Assembly: GCA_033557465.1 (NCBI GenBank)
Contig: CM066044.1
Span: forward strand, 196,532,184 to 196,596,183
DNA from: Ichthyophis bannanicus
Taxonomy: Eukaryota > Chordata > Amphibia > Gymnophiona > Ichthyophiidae
Direction of reading: 5' to 3'
DNA: 64,000 nt
Below the pieces are notes generated by a model. The model was not told where the DNA came from and did not search any database. It worked only from the letters and a program-made list of their open reading frames with translations. Numbering within the stretch: position 1 is the first letter of the stretch; each line of letters begins with the position of its first letter. Made by a program: the position numbers and the translations under genes. Below, in pieces: positions 1 through 11,480 of the stretch.

Positions 1-549
1 TGGGGGAAAGCCTGCAGTCATTGGAGTATGCTAAACAAGCTTCACCAGGTAGCAGAAAGAAAGGAGTTTCTAGCAAAGCTACTTTTGCACTGAAGTACAG
101 GACTGGTGAATCCACGCCAGGTTTTCCTAAGCTTTCAGGAAGTTCAGCACTCCCCAGAAGCTACCGACAGAAAACCTGTTGTCAGAGAGATGTTCTTGAG
201 AGAGAAGGCTCCAGAGCTTCAAGCTACAGGAACTCAAGGTATGGTGGCTTTATTCCTGTTAAAGAAAGCTTAACTCCTAAAAGCCCTGCTAAAATTGAAC
301 CACAGTTTGTAAGAAGAGGAAAGAAACCAGAGCTGTTTAAAAAATTACCAAAAGACTTTAGAGCACAGTCTTATTGGAGCCGAGATACCAGAGACAGTCC
401 ATGTAAACTTGTAACATCCAGGGACAGCGTTTGCTCTGAGGGGGGAAACTAATGAAGCAGAATCTATGGAGATAGAAGGTGCCGATACTATTCCCATTCC
501 TCAGGAAGAGGCTATGGATTGCAGTTTGTGTATGGCTACTAGCCTGTAA
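1..549 (+). CDS. 3' end of an unidentified host protein-coding gene (or pseudogene), one frame break
   Basis: An open frame runs from the window edge (frame of base 3) to a TAA at 450-452. The next frame continues without a gap as a protein-like acidic tail of 34 codons ending CMATSL and TAA at 547-549. The switch falls in a run of six G (440-445); five G would keep one frame, so a single-base indel is the simplest explanation. The product is basic, rich in Ser, Lys and Arg, with SPxK-like sites (LTPKSPAK near codon 95) and then an acidic end. I do not recognise the family. The 5' part lies outside the window, and no 3' splice site is visible, so this is a last exon or a processed copy. It could be a working gene with a sequencing error in the homopolymer, or a pseudogene. 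Confidence 0.45.
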
Positions 550-743
550 TCCATAGCGACATTGTAAATAAGAAGAAGCCTTGTTTTAGTTGTTTTACCC
601 TGGAATTAATTGAATTCCTCCATTTATCCTTTGCACCTAATTGTGAAGATATCAACAGTTGGTTTGCTTGTTTATTACTGGGACCTTGATAAAAGGACAT
701 TCTTTGATTTCCATTGTCTTATTGAACCTTTGCATGGAGGGGA

Positions 744-749
744 AATAAA
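744..749 (+). promoter_or_regulatory. Possible polyadenylation signal AATAAA
   Basis: AATAAA lies about 195 bases after the TAA at 547-549, within AT-rich 3'-UTR-like sequence, and could end the transcript of the gene at the left edge. No GT-rich downstream element was confirmed. Confidence 0.3.
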
Positions 750-913
750 AGCCTTGTTTCCCTACACTCGTGGCTTAATTATTGTGTGCTCAGAAGGAGC
801 TAAAATCCATAAGACCAATCTGCACTTGGCCTTAAATACCCCACGCTCCTTGAAAAATAAGTGTGATGTGCAGCGTGCCCTTACCGCCATTGGCCACCAG
901 GGCACACTGTCAT

Positions 914-1012
914 GACAGTACTTATGACCTAGATTGGCCACTGTTGGAAACAAGATACTGGGCTTGATGGACCTTGGTCTGACCCAGTGTGGCATTTCTT
1001 ATGTTCTTATGT
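914..1012 (+). mobile_element. CR1 LINE 3' tail (5'-truncated)
   Basis: The segment matches the last ~100 bases of the CR1 copies at 3139-3409 and 34060-34185, including 'gatggaccttggtctgaccc' and a terminal TTCTTATG-type repeat. Octamer 3' ends are typical of CR1 LINEs. No coding sequence remains. Confidence 0.75.
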
Positions 1013-1284
1013 AAATTGATCCAATATATACTGAACAAGCAGAGGCCCCTATGAAGAATCAGTGGGGTAGGTCTTTAGCTGCTCATTAGAACTCCCCATG
1101 GTCCCATTTGTGTCTAAAATGTGAGGTCCATCAAGGAGCTCTCAGTTCTCATGCCTTTCCCTGTGCCACCTTGGATCTCTTAGAGTTGTTCTGAATCTCC
1201 ATAGTGTCTCCAGATTCTCGTAGTATCCTTACTTTCAGAAGGCATTCCAGTACTCTCTCTTGCAGCAAAGAACTCTCAACAGTT

Positions 1285-1470
1285 TATTTATTTAGTATTT
1301 AGCTCATCCCTTTCCAGTAGGAATTACCATTAGCTACAGTGGGTATCTCCCTGTCCCTAAAGGGCCTACAATATAGCTTATACCTGAGGCAGTGGAGGGT
1401 TAAGTGACTTGCCCCAAGGCCACAAGGAGCATCAGTATCATTTGAACCCTACCTGGGATCTTATAGTTAT
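1285..1470 (-). mobile_element. tRNA-derived SINE with LINE-like tail, truncated
   Basis: On the minus strand it reads a degenerate B-box region, 'ccttgtggccttggggcaag', then a tail containing 'ccctttagggacaggga' and a final AAATAAATAAA. The same body and tail occur at 58750-59050. The tRNA-like head is mostly missing. Confidence 0.5.
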
Positions 1471-2365
1471 TACTCCAGAGATATAGACGTGAACTGCTTA
1501 TTTAGTGTCACAAAGCCTGCAATAGAGCCAGCAATTCGAATGGAGACCCAGGAGAATAATGACTGGGGGGGAGAGGGGAAGAGGTTGGGTGGCTTCCAGT
1601 TCAGTAAAAACTGGCTGTTTTGAACTATAGTGCCTTGAGCATTCTTTCACAATTATCAGTGATCTTTCCCCTACTATTTCTTCCCAACTCAACTGGCTCC
1701 ATCATTGCAGTGAGAGTCCTGGGCTAGTTTGGATACTTGCTTTCACTATTGTGCATTGACTGGAACTTCCCCTTCCCAAAGGTTATCTACAATGAGAAGT
1801 GAACACTTGACCTGGGAAATCAAACTCAGGTTCTCGGCTGTGCAAAACACACTGACTTACTCCATGTCAGGAGTAGAGGTGGGATTAGAACTGAGGCTCA
1901 AAGAGAGCAAGTGACTTATCCAAGGTCATGGAGAGACATCAGCAGAGAAAAATCGGGATTTGTGTACCAAATACTGTAAACCGCAACTCTCCCCTCCCCC
2001 CTCCCCCCACACTTAATGGATACAAAGTCACTTTTAATACAATTAGTGATGTTTTCTTTACTGAAGCTCTTTTTCAGTCTAAAAGCACAGCAATGTGCCT
2101 TCTTTTGTGGCTCTCAGACATTTCATAAGTGCAGTGGCACAATGTATGCTATGTGGTAATGGATCTTGAAGCACTGAAGGGAAGGGCGTTGGCTAGTGGT
2201 TGCAGCTTAGATCTCATCTCTCAGGGGTTCATAGCACTCAGCCTGCTCAGTCACCAATGAAGCAAACTATTGTACCATTTTAGAATGGTTTCATATAGAG
2301 AAAGTTGTTTTATAAGAAATTACCTTGTGTCACATTGCAAGTGTACCCTTTTCCTGCTCAGTCAC
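1471..2365. other. No recognisable gene
   Basis: Only short ORFs without coding character and a C-rich tract near 1987-2010 are visible. No transposon ends were recognised. Confidence 0.4.
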
Positions 2366-2512
2366 TACAGCAGTAGTTCCCAAACCAGTTCGATTTCGAA
2401 GTGTAATAGATTTGCATACACTGCCTCCATTGAATACAAGTTTCTCTTGTGACTATTTATTATGGATATTCTGAAACCTGACTCCAAGACGGTTTAGGAA
2501 CCCCAGAACTAG
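2366..2512. mobile_element. Diverged palindromic hAT-like MITE
   Basis: The segment begins 'agtagttcccaaaccag' and ends with a loosely complementary 'ggtttaggaaccccagaac', with the central 'gcatacactgcctccattga' motif shared with the copy at 20859-21052. The arms are strongly diverged, so this is an old copy. Confidence 0.45.
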
Positions 2513-2617
2513 GGTCTGGGATTACTAGACTTCATTCTTTGCTTTTGTTCCAAGTGCTACCTCATCATCATTGTTTAGCCAATAGGAACTCGCATGCAAG
2601 ATTGCAGGCATGCACAA

Positions 2618-2795
2618 GTTTGGTCCTTGAAGGCTGCAAACAGGTCAGGTTTTCAGGATATCCCTAATGAATATACATGAGAGATTAACATACAACTGAG
2701 GCAGTATGCATGCAGATGAATCTCATGCATATTCATTAGGGATATCCGGAAAACCTGACCTATTTGCAGCCCTCAAGGCCTGAACTTGTGTACAC
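2618..2795. mobile_element. Palindromic hAT-like MITE
   Basis: Two long complementary arms ('caggttttcaggatatccct' on the left, 'agggatatccggaaaacctg' on the right) flank a short centre containing 'actgaggcagtatgcatg'. The same family recurs at 17281, 20859 and 57190. No ORF is present; it would be moved by a hAT transposase in trans. Confidence 0.6.
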
Positions 2796-3138
2796 CTGCT
2801 ATGAGGTTATCATTTTAGCCAGTTGAAGCTGATCCATTACAGGTTTTACTCCACTGCATGCATGACGTTATATTTCTGATTTCCCTAAGTTAAGTAGGAC
2901 TATATTTCAATGCAGGTAATTGACGAAACCATCTATGGGTACAAGCTGAAAAAAAAATGAAGAGGTGCACTGCAGCCCATAGTTAAAGCTGATGCAGAAA
3001 AAACCTGAAAAGACATTTTGCTGCTAATTCTCAGAGGTATGCAAGTGAAACGCTGAGTATAGCCTTGTGCCAGAGAAGCAGGTGATCAGTGCACACATGC
3101 CTTGCCCAGATGTGTCCCACAATGAACTGGTTTCCAGG

Positions 3139-3409
3139 AAATTTCATTGTGGAGGATGTAATAAAAGCTGTTAGTGTAGCTGGGTATAAAAAAGGTTTGG
3201 ACAAGTTCCTGGAGGAAAGGTCCACAAACCATAATTAAAAAGGACCCAGGTAATCCACTGCTTGCCCCAATACAAGCATTGTGGAACCAGTGTGTCTTTT
3301 TGGGAAACTGCTAGGGACTTGTGACCTGGGTTGGCCACTGTTAGAAACAGGATACTGGGTTTGATGGACCTTGGTCTGACCCAGTATGGCATTTCTTATG
3401 TTCTTATGG
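3139..3409 (+). mobile_element. CR1 LINE 3' end (5'-truncated)
   Basis: It contains the extreme C-terminal ORF2 region and 3' UTR of the local CR1 family, matching 25460-25690 and 33930-34185, and ends in TTCTTATG repeats at 3392-3409. Truncation lies inside the final ORF2 codons. Confidence 0.8.
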
Positions 3410-3582
3410 TATATTTCAGTGCCTCTCGAAGAGAGTATCTGCCTCCTCAGTCTTCTTGTATTGCAGTATTTGGGTTTTGTCCTCTGCCTAACTCTGTGTA
3501 AACCCTCAGCATGTTCCCTCATTTCCTGGTTGCTACTAGTGTCAGGCTTCATTTCTGCCCCTTTTCAGATCCATGCTACTAG

Positions 3583-3778
3583 CTTACCCCTTTGAGGCTG
3601 CTTTTGGATCCTGATCCGTTGTTCTCCTATGTGTGTCCTTACCTTTCCCTAGTTGTAGCCTTGTTCTCAGCTATTGTATTGTCTGTCTTGATTAGATTGT
3701 AAGCTCTGATGAACAGGGACTGTCTTTTTACATATATCTGCACCTTGTGGCGCTTTATAAATGATTATTATTATTAGT
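3583..3778 (+). mobile_element. L2 LINE 3' end
   Basis: The segment starts at the L2 ORF2 terminus (compare 'gaggctgcttttggatcctg') and runs through 'attgtaagctctgatgaaca' and 'gcgctttataaatga' to an ATT/TAG microsatellite tail. The same 3' UTR ends the L2 copies at 9221-10783 and 20515-21178. Confidence 0.75.
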
Positions 3779-4772
3779 AGTGTCTGAATCCAAACTGTGC
3801 AGGGCAGCTATGGAAGGCCTTCAGCATACACCCTGTAGACAGTGAGTGATAGTTTGCAAAATATGTGTTCTCTTTAATGCAGCTTCCAAAGTCAGTGTTG
3901 ATGGGATAGTCCCACAGTCGATGCCTGGAGCTATATTCATAGGAGGAAACCTTTACTGTAAACATGAAAGTTCTTTTGCAGATTATGGATACCATTGAAG
4001 ATTACTATATGGTGTGATACAAGCATTTTGAAGTCAGGAAAAAACAAGGAAAGTGCAACTATATCGACTGAGGAAATTGTTTTCTTATTGGAGCAGAGTC
4101 AACATACAAAGGCATGCCTAGCAAATGAATTCTTATTTAATTTCCATGTTTAAGATCCAACATTGCAGCACCTCCAGGGAACCTTCATCTGCCTGGATCT
4201 GTAACTTGGGAATAAAATAAAGGATTTTTGTTAATTTGTCAGGGTGGCTTGGATCTTCCTTGCTTTTGTATCTGTGCTTTGTAAATTGAGGCTGTTGAGT
4301 TTGCCATCTGGTATAGCATAAGTAACAAGCTAAGTATTTTTCTCCCTTGATTAACATGTTGGCAGCCACTTGCTTCTTTTGTCTAGTTACTGGAACAGCC
4401 CCATTACTTACTTTATAGGGGTTGATGTTGTTGGAGCCAATGAGATTCTGCATGCTTTTAAGTTAAATTTCAGGTTATTATAAGTATGTAATCCCGGCAT
4501 ACATCATCTATGTAGACAGAGGTGACGGCGATGCTGATCTTTTAGCTCATGACAGTTGTCAAACCTCATATGATAGCAGACATATAAAGAAGATGCAGCA
4601 CTGTAAGAATATGGATTTAATAAAAATAATTATTGTCAATTACTTTTCATGGAAGAGGTGGTAAGAACCCAAACGGTGACAAACTCAGCCATCCATCTCT
4701 CCCTCTGTTTCCTTCCGCCATCCGTACATTTTCCTCTTGAGAAAATCATTGGAATGCTTTTGTGATTCACAT
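3779..4772. other. No recognisable gene
   Basis: AT-rich sequence with short ORFs of no recognisable family. I found no transposon ends or conserved exon-like segment. Confidence 0.4.
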
Positions 4773-5777
4773 ATTACATCTGGGGGATTCTGCACAAAAA
4801 AAAATTAAAATTCTGCACAATTCAGCATGTTTTATTAGTACATTTTTGCACAGAATCTCACATTTTTTTCTCAGAATTCCCCTCCCCCCAGTGTAAATGG
4901 CAGGTCTCCCTCCAACACCCGAGCCTTCCCACCTCTTCTCTCACCTTCTAACTTCTAGGAAGATCCCAACTTGCCATCAGTCCTCTCCAGCTCCCAGTCA
5001 CCCCTTAACATTCCATCAGAACCTCTCCAGCCTCCAGTGACACCTGACACATCTTTACTCCTCTTCATCCACCTGATGCACCACCAGCCCTCTTCAGCCC
5101 CCAGTAACTCCTCCAACTGACCATCAGTCCCCCTCCAGCCCCCAGTCATCCCCTGACACACCATCAGTCCCCCTCCAGCCTCCAGTCACCCCCCAACACA
5201 CCATTACTCCTCTTCACCCCTCAACATACCATCAGTCCTCTTCAGCCCCGGTCACACCCCAACTCACCATCAGTCCCTCTCCAGCCACCCTCCAACTCAC
5301 AATGAATCTCTCCAGCCCCCAATCACCTCCCTGACACACCATCAGTCTTCTTCAGCCCCCAGTCACTCCTCTGAATCACCGTCAGTTCTCTTCAGCCCCC
5401 TGCCCCAGTTCCTCTGCCCAATCGTGGTGTTTCCACACTGTGCTACATTTCCAAGATGACATAACCACATTTAAAAAGGTTAACAGAAGCACATTCTATT
5501 TCTTGCAAGGGACAGGGAGTACTTCTATTTATCCTTTTTAAAACAGCAATGCTGGTGTTGGAAGAGTAGCATAGCCAAGGAAGTGAAAGGAAATGCTTCC
5601 ACATCTGTACTGCAGTGAACAGTGAGGCAGGCTTGGGCGCCCCTTAAGGCTTGGGTGCTCTGAGCCTGCCTCGCTGCTCACTGATGCCAGTGCCTGTACA
5701 GAATTCTGCATAGCAAGAGCAGGATTCTGTGCAAATTCTGTGCTGTGCAGTTCTGCAGAATTCCCCCAGAAGTAACT
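4773..5777. mobile_element. Candidate TIR DNA transposon carrying a minisatellite
   Basis: The left end 'tctgggggattctgcaca' is complementary to the right end near 5754-5771 ('gcagaattcccccaga') with about one mismatch or indel over 16 bases. 'ttctgcac' and related motifs are repeated inside both ends. No transposase ORF is visible, so it is non-autonomous. A clear target-site duplication was not found. DIRS copy A begins only a few bases beyond the right end. Confidence 0.45.
4905..5410. repeat. Degenerate C-rich minisatellite
   Basis: About a dozen imperfect units of roughly 40 bases repeat the pattern 'accatcagtccccctccagc' followed by 'ccccagtcacccctgacac'. The minus-strand ORF here is only a product of the repeat. 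Confidence 0.7.
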
Positions 5778-5782
5778 TATAT

Positions 5783-5941
5783 TCTCTTAGGACAAGCAGG
5801 ATGAGTCAGTCACACCTGGTGATGTCATCCGACGGTGCCATGGATATGGAACTGCTCTCCTAGAGCTCAGAAAGGTGAGCCTTTCTGAGCAAGTGCTGAC
5901 TGCCCCCACCCCCGGGACCGCCCCTACCTGGCTCAGTTCTT
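5783..5941 (+). repeat. DIRS copy A left inverted repeat
   Basis: From 'cagtcacacctggtgatgtc' onward it is the reverse complement of the right end (about 13075-13195), including a shared C-rich block around 5905-5930. The outer ~20 bases, with 'ttaggacaagcaggatg', differ from the right end and reappear in the internal complementary region. Confidence 0.8.
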
Positions 5942-5995
5942 GTTCTTCTGTCCTGCCACTCGGACGGAAACTCCAGCTCTCCAACTTCCACTACC

Positions 5996-8140
5996 ATGGA
6001 TAAAGAAAAAACTTCCAAGAGAATCAAGGATAAACAAGACAAAACCAGCAAACTTGGTTTCAAGAAATGCCCATGCTGCTCTAAAAAAGATGAACTTTAC
6101 AGATGCCCATGATCGCTGCTTGCACTCACTGCTTGGGTAAAGACCACCACATGGAGGACTGTCCCCACTGTGCTCACATGTCTCCCAGGGCCTGCCGATC
6201 CTACAGCCACACTCTGCAAGACTACCTCTCCAAGAAGGACTTGCCCACCGAAGCTCAATCTGCAGCCCCTCCTGTTTCTGCAGCACCCAGCACCAGCGGG
6301 AAGAAAAGCAGGCAGCCAGTTAGGACTGAGAAGAGCGGCCGCATGGCTACTTCAGAGATGGCCACCATCCCGAGCTCTTCCACCTCAGCCGCGACCCGGG
6401 ATGTGCCTCAAAGAGCCTCGGCCCGTCTCCTGGATCTCCATCCTGTGTGTCTGATGCCCCACCAGCTCAAAACTCTTCAGCTGTGAATAACAAAAAGGAG
6501 ACTCTCCATGCCCACACCGATTCCTGCACCATGTGGAAAGATCCGCCCACGGCCCATGCGATTGGCCAGCGTCACAGTGATGTCAGCAGTGATGTCAGCC
6601 ACCCACGCTCCGGCCCTGAAACCAGCCGCATTGGCTCTCTCTGAGCCAGGCACTCTTCATTCCCTTGGCACCGGCACCAGCGCCACTCGGGGGGCAGCAG
6701 CACAGCCCAAGTTCTCGCAGGAGCAACAGTTGGGAGGCGCAAACACCGTAAGAGAAGCTCTCGCAGTAGTTCTCTATCTCCTACCTCCTACTCACCCCCG
6801 CGGAAAGATTCCAGAGGGCACAAGCGACACTCCCATCACTACTCTCTGGCTCCAGCCTCCTTCGATCCTGAGTACCCTCCTGCAGCCATGATGAACTTGT
6901 GAAAGAGTTTCTTGGCTCAGAACTTTCCAGCACAAGACATGCAGATAACACAGCCTCACTCATCAATACCAAGCATTAGGACACCAACTCCACGATCATC
7001 CTCACCCATCAGATTCTCCCCAGAGCCCCTCTCCTTGGGGAGCGAAGCGGAGGAGGCGGCCGATCATATCTCTTCATGCAACCCTTCACCCATGGCCAGC
7101 AGCAGAGAGATACCCTCAGAATCTTCTCCAGCACTGCCTCTCCTGTCTTCACCTCCGGAGGACTTAACATACCCCAAGTTCCTCCAGAAACTGTCCTCAT
7201 GCCTTGCTCTCAACCCTGCAGACACACCAGACCCTAGGAATGAGATCCTCGGGCTTCTGAAGTACCTGGATGCGCCAAGATCAGTGGTTTCCATCCCATC
7301 CATTGCCTCCTACTGGACACTCTCAACTTCAGCTGGCAAACACTCGTGTCCATCCCAGCCACATCATGCCGGCTAGACACAAAATACCAAGTACAGTCTT
7401 CACCTGGGTTTGACAAGTCCCAGTTACCACACCAGTCAATCATGGTGGAGTCTGCCCTGAAGCAGGTAAATGCACCACCAGGCAAGGACCACAAGATCAT
7501 GGACGATCATGGAAAAAAGGTCTTCCAAGCTACCATGCTGAGTGCAAAGATTGTGGCGCACCAATTTCAGCAGATCCTCTATCTTGATACCATTCTTGAT
7601 AGCCTTAAGAAAGCCACAGATGGGCTGTCCAATGAATCCAAGGCTACCTTCTTGCCCCTTCTGGGGGACCTTAGCAAGTGCGGCAAGCACTTCATCTGCT
7701 CCACCTTTGACACCTTTGATGCTGCCTCCAGGGGAGCCGCAATAGTCATTGCAGCAAGACGCACAGCCTGGGTCTGGGCAACAGACCTAAGAGAAGACAC
7801 GCATGAATGTCTGGATACACTTTGAACTGGAGACAACCTGTTTGGAGCCAAGGTGAAGGAAACAGTCAGCAACATGAAGGAACACTTCAACACACTGCAG
7901 ACCCTAGCTTCTGATGGTATGAATAGAAGCTCCAATTCCAGGAAGTTGCAGGGGTCCTATGACCGGAAGTCCCAACCACCCAGAAAGTACCAGCCCCACC
8001 AAAGGTGGCAAGTGAAGTGCTCCAACTACCATTCCTACCAGCCAGCCTACCAGCCCTACAACCAAAAACCACGCACTAAGGAGCGCAGAAAACAGAAACA
8101 AGCCGTGACATCCTCTGGGAAAAGCACACCATCTTTTTGA
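5996..8140 (+). pseudogene. DIRS copy A gag-like ORF1 remnant
   Basis: The start ATG (5996-5998) is in good context (ctaccATGg). A CX2CX4HX4C zinc knuckle is read at 6121-6162 in the frame of 6103, matching the knuckle of copy B. The C-terminal half is readable at 7346-8140: blocks KSQLPHQSI, QFQQIL and STFDTFDAA align with copy B, and both proteins end with a Lys/Gln-rich tail and SF before the stop. The frame changes several times between 6090 and 7346, and a TGA at 7823-7825 interrupts the last block. The original role would be nucleic-acid binding and particle assembly, inferred from Gag-like proteins. Confidence 0.8.
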
Positions 8141-9220
8141 TGACACAACTCCCATACGCCTGCCAGTGGGAGGATGCGTGGCCTTCTTCAAGGAGGCAGG
8201 AGGAGAGTCACCACAGAGAAGTGGATCCTATGGATCATAGACCAAGACTATTACATATGCTTCATGACAACCCCTCTGCAAAGGCCCATCCCCCACAGCT
8301 GCATACCTATCCATCTTGGGACTATGATGTCCCAAGAAATCAAGGCCCTCCTGGACACCTGAGCGATAGAGCAGGTGCCCCAAGAAGAGGCATGGAGCAG
8401 ATTTTACTCCAGGTACTTCATGGTTCCCAAGAAGTCAGGAGGAGTGTACCTGATCCTTGATCTACACCGCCTCAACAAGTTTATCCACAAAGAATGCTTC
8501 AGGATGTATTCTCTAGGGTCCATCCTGCTCCTAATACAACAGGACGACTGGCTAGCCTCGCTGGATCTGCATGACATCTACGCCCAATCCCTATTCATCC
8601 AACACACAGGACGTTCCTGCACTTCTGCATCAGGAACAACCACTACCAATACAAGATGCTTCCATTTGGCCTCTCCCCAGCACAGAGAGTGTTCAAATGC
8701 ATAGCAGTGGCAACTGCTCACTTCTGGAAGTCTTTCCCTATCTGGACGATTGGCTTATTGCTGCCACCTCCAGGCCAGCAGCGAGGGAGGCTATACACAG
8801 AACCACCACATTCCTGTACACCCGTGGCTTCCTGATAAATTTCAAAAAATTGCGATTACGGCCAACGCAAGCATTGGACTTCATTGGTGCAACTCTCTGC
8901 ACCTGCCAAGCAAAAGCCTTCCTCCCAAATGGACAACATCACACATCTGGCATGGGAGATTTCAGCATCCAAGGATGTAACTACCAGAACATTCTTACGC
9001 CTCTTGGGTCATATGGCAGCAACTACACATGTAATCCAGCTCACCAGGCATGTCATGAGAGGCCTGCAGTGGCATCTCCATCACTGCTGGAACCAGTGAT
9101 CACAGTCCGTGTTGCAATGGATAAGCATAGACCAGAAGATACGGGCTTCACTTACCTGGTGGAGATGCAGGACGCATCTCTCTCGGCAGACCCTTCAAGG
9201 ACTCCCCTCCCAACCTCATC
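8141..9220 (+). pseudogene. DIRS copy A reverse transcriptase remnant
   Basis: RT fingers and palm are visible in the frame of 8375 (FMVPKKSGG, ILDLHRLN, LASLDLHDIY) and, after a shift, the frame of 8571 (FPYLDDWLIAA near 8735-8765, then GFLINFKKL and DFIGATL). YLDD is the catalytic box; copy B has LDLQDAY where this copy has LDLHDIY. Frameshifts near 8600 and after 8950 destroy the ORF. The coding region continues as RNase H beyond the L2 insertion, at 10784. Confidence 0.8.
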
Positions 9221-10783
9221 ATGCTACTACTACTACTGAGCATTTGTATAGCGCTACAAGTCATACACAGTGCTGCACAGACATGTAAGAGACAGTCCCT
9301 GCTCATCAGAACTTACAATCTAGTCAAGACAGACAACACAGAAGGTGAAGGCAGGGATAAAACAAGGGGAAAGAAAAAGAAAAAGAAGATCAGGTGAGTC
9401 AAGATCCAAAGGCAGCAGCGAAGAGGTGAGTTTTCAGCCTGGATTTGAAGAGGGTTAGAGAAGGTGCCTGGCGTACAGACACAGGTAGTTTGTTCCAGGC
9501 GTAAGGTGCAGCAAGGTGAAAGGAGCGAAGACTGGAGTTAGCAATATAAGAGAAGGGCACAGATAGAAGCAGTTTGCTAGAAGAACGGCGTTCCCGAGGG
9601 GGGTTGTAAGACGAGATAAGAGAAGAAAGGTAGTGAGGAGCCACAAAGTGAATGCATTTATAGGTCAGCAGGAGAGGTTTGAATTGGATGCAGAAACAGA
9701 TAGGGAGCCAATGAAGTGACTTGAGAAGAGGAGTAATATGGGCATGATGAGGCTGACGGAAGATTAGCCGTGCAACAGAGTGTTGAACAGATTGAAGGGG
9801 AGAGAGATGATTCAAAGGGAGACCAGCAAGGAGTAGGTTACAGTAGTCAAGGTGTGAGGTGATTAAGGAGTTGATAAGCGTCTTAGTAGTGTGTTTAGAA
9901 AGGAAAGGGCAGATTTTGCTGATGTTATAGAGAAAGAAATGGCAGGTCTTAGCCATCAGATGGATGTGTGTGGAGAAAGAGAGAGAGGAGTCAAAGACAA
10001 CCTCAAGATTGCGGGCTGAGGAAACAGGAAGGAGTACAGAGTTATCCACAGAGACTGAAAAAGGAGGAAGAGGAAGGGAGGTTTTAGGGGGAAAGATAAG
10101 AAGTTCAGTCTTGGCCATGTTCAATTTCAAGAGGCGGTGAGAAATCCAGGCAGCAATGCCAGAAAGGCAGGCAGAGATTCGGGTCTGGATTGCCGGAGAG
10201 ATTTCAGGCATAGAGAGGTAGATCTGGGAGTCATCAGCATACAAATAGTACTGAAAGCCGTGGGAAGAGATAAGCACACCGAGGGACTGGGTATAAAGAG
10301 AGAAAACGAGTGGACCCAAGACAGATCCTTGGGGTACACCCACTGGGATAGCAGAGGAGGAGGAGCCACCAGAACACACACTGAAAGAGTGATGAGAGAG
10401 ATAGGAGGAGAACCAGGATAGTACAGAGCCATTAAAACCAAGTGAGGACAGGGTATCGAGGAAAAGGTTGTGGTTAACAGTGTCAAAAGCAGCAGAGAGG
10501 TCAAGAAGGATGAGGAAAGGATGAGGACAGAGTAAAGGCCCTTGGATTTAGCCAGGAACAAGTCACTGGAGACTTTGGCAAGAGCCGTTTCAGTAGAGTG
10601 TAAAGGATGAAAGCCAGACTGTAAAGGACCCAGGAGGGCATGAGAGGAGAGGAAGTCGAGGCAGCGGTGGTGAACCGCATGTTCAAGTAGTTTAGAAATG
10701 AAGGGAAGGAGGGAGATGGGTCAATAATTAGAAGGACAGGTGGGATCAAGTGAGGGTTTCACAGGTGGGATCAAGTGAGGGTT
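9221..10783 (-). mobile_element. L2 LINE inserted in DIRS copy A (5'-truncated)
   Basis: The minus-strand element carries RT followed by a 3' UTR ('attgtaagttctgatgagca', 'tagcgctacaaatgc'-like end) and a TAG microsatellite tail at 9221-9239. A short direct repeat TCATC (9216-9220 and 10784-10788) flanks it, and the DIRS RNase H frame resumes right after it. It is therefore younger than copy A. It starts within the RT fingers, so it is truncated. Confidence 0.85.
9399..10760 (-). pseudogene. L2-clade reverse transcriptase ORF (truncated, one frameshift)
   Basis: A 326-codon open stretch (10379-9399) has the RT boxes [17 protein letters not shown] and [12 protein letters not shown] (catalytic ADD), the thumb, and the usual L2 C-terminus ([40 protein letters not shown]). 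Upstream the frame continues through [13 protein letters not shown] (about 10500). A frameshift near 10505-10525, at a short CTCATCCTTTC/CTCATCCTTCT duplication, separates it from the RT fingers. The endonuclease is absent. The enzyme copied L2 RNA at a nicked target; this copy is dead on arrival. Confidence 0.85.
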
Positions 10784-10785
10784 TC
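10736..10785. repeat. 25-bp tandem duplication at the L2 5' junction
   Basis: Bases 10736-10760 and 10761-10785 are identical ('acaggtgggatcaagtgagg' plus 'gtttc'). They lie exactly at the 5' end of the L2 insert, so the duplication probably arose during or soon after integration. Confidence 0.85.
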
Positions 10786-11480
10786 ATCGCCATGGATGCC
10801 TCCAAGTGGGGGTGGGGTGCCCACCTCCTACAGCTACTCGCCCAAGGAATGTGGACAGTACAGGAGGACCGACTCCACATCAACCTGCTGGAGCTAACAG
10901 CCTTCAAATATGCACTCTAAGCATTCCAATCATGGCTAAGCAACAAGGTGGTGCTAATACAGATGGACAACCAAGTCGCCATGTTCTATGTCAACAAACA
11001 GGATGGCATGGTCTCACTATCCCTCTGCAGGGAAGCCCACGCAATATGGGACTTTGCTCGATCCAGGGGCTGCCACCTACCTTCCTGGAGAACTCAACAA
11101 TCTGGCAGACAAGCTCAGCTGCCAGTTGCAACCTCACGAATGGTCCCTCCACCCAGAGATCGTAGCCTCCCTTTTTCAGAAGTGAGGCCAGCCACAAATG
11201 GTCCTATTCACACACCCGACCAACATAAAGTGTGCAGAATTCTGTTCCAGACACCCGGCAGACCAGATGGTAGCCATGGACGCATTCCATCTGCACTGGG
11301 GGAGTCGCAAGCTGCTGTACGCCTACCCCCCGATGCCACTCATCTCCAAGACCCTGCATAAGATCATCACCAACAGTGCCTTGGTAATCCTCATTGTGCC
11401 ATTCTGGCCAAGGCAGATGTGGTTGGTTCCCTTGCCTCCAGCACCTCACTCAGAGCCCTCCAGTGCGCCCGGACCTCATA
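10784..11480 (+). pseudogene. DIRS copy A RNase H and connecting region remnant
   Basis: RNase H motifs are seen as AMDASKWGWGAHL (10790), INLLELTAF, and QMDNQVAMFYVNKQ (10960-11005), followed by LPGELNNLADKLS. A conserved connecting block (MDAFHLHWGSRKLLYAYPP, VPFWPRQMW) leads to the recombinase. An early stop (TAA at 10918-10920), a frame switch near 11005 and a TGA near 11183-11185 break it. RNase H would remove RNA from the cDNA hybrid. Confidence 0.75.
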
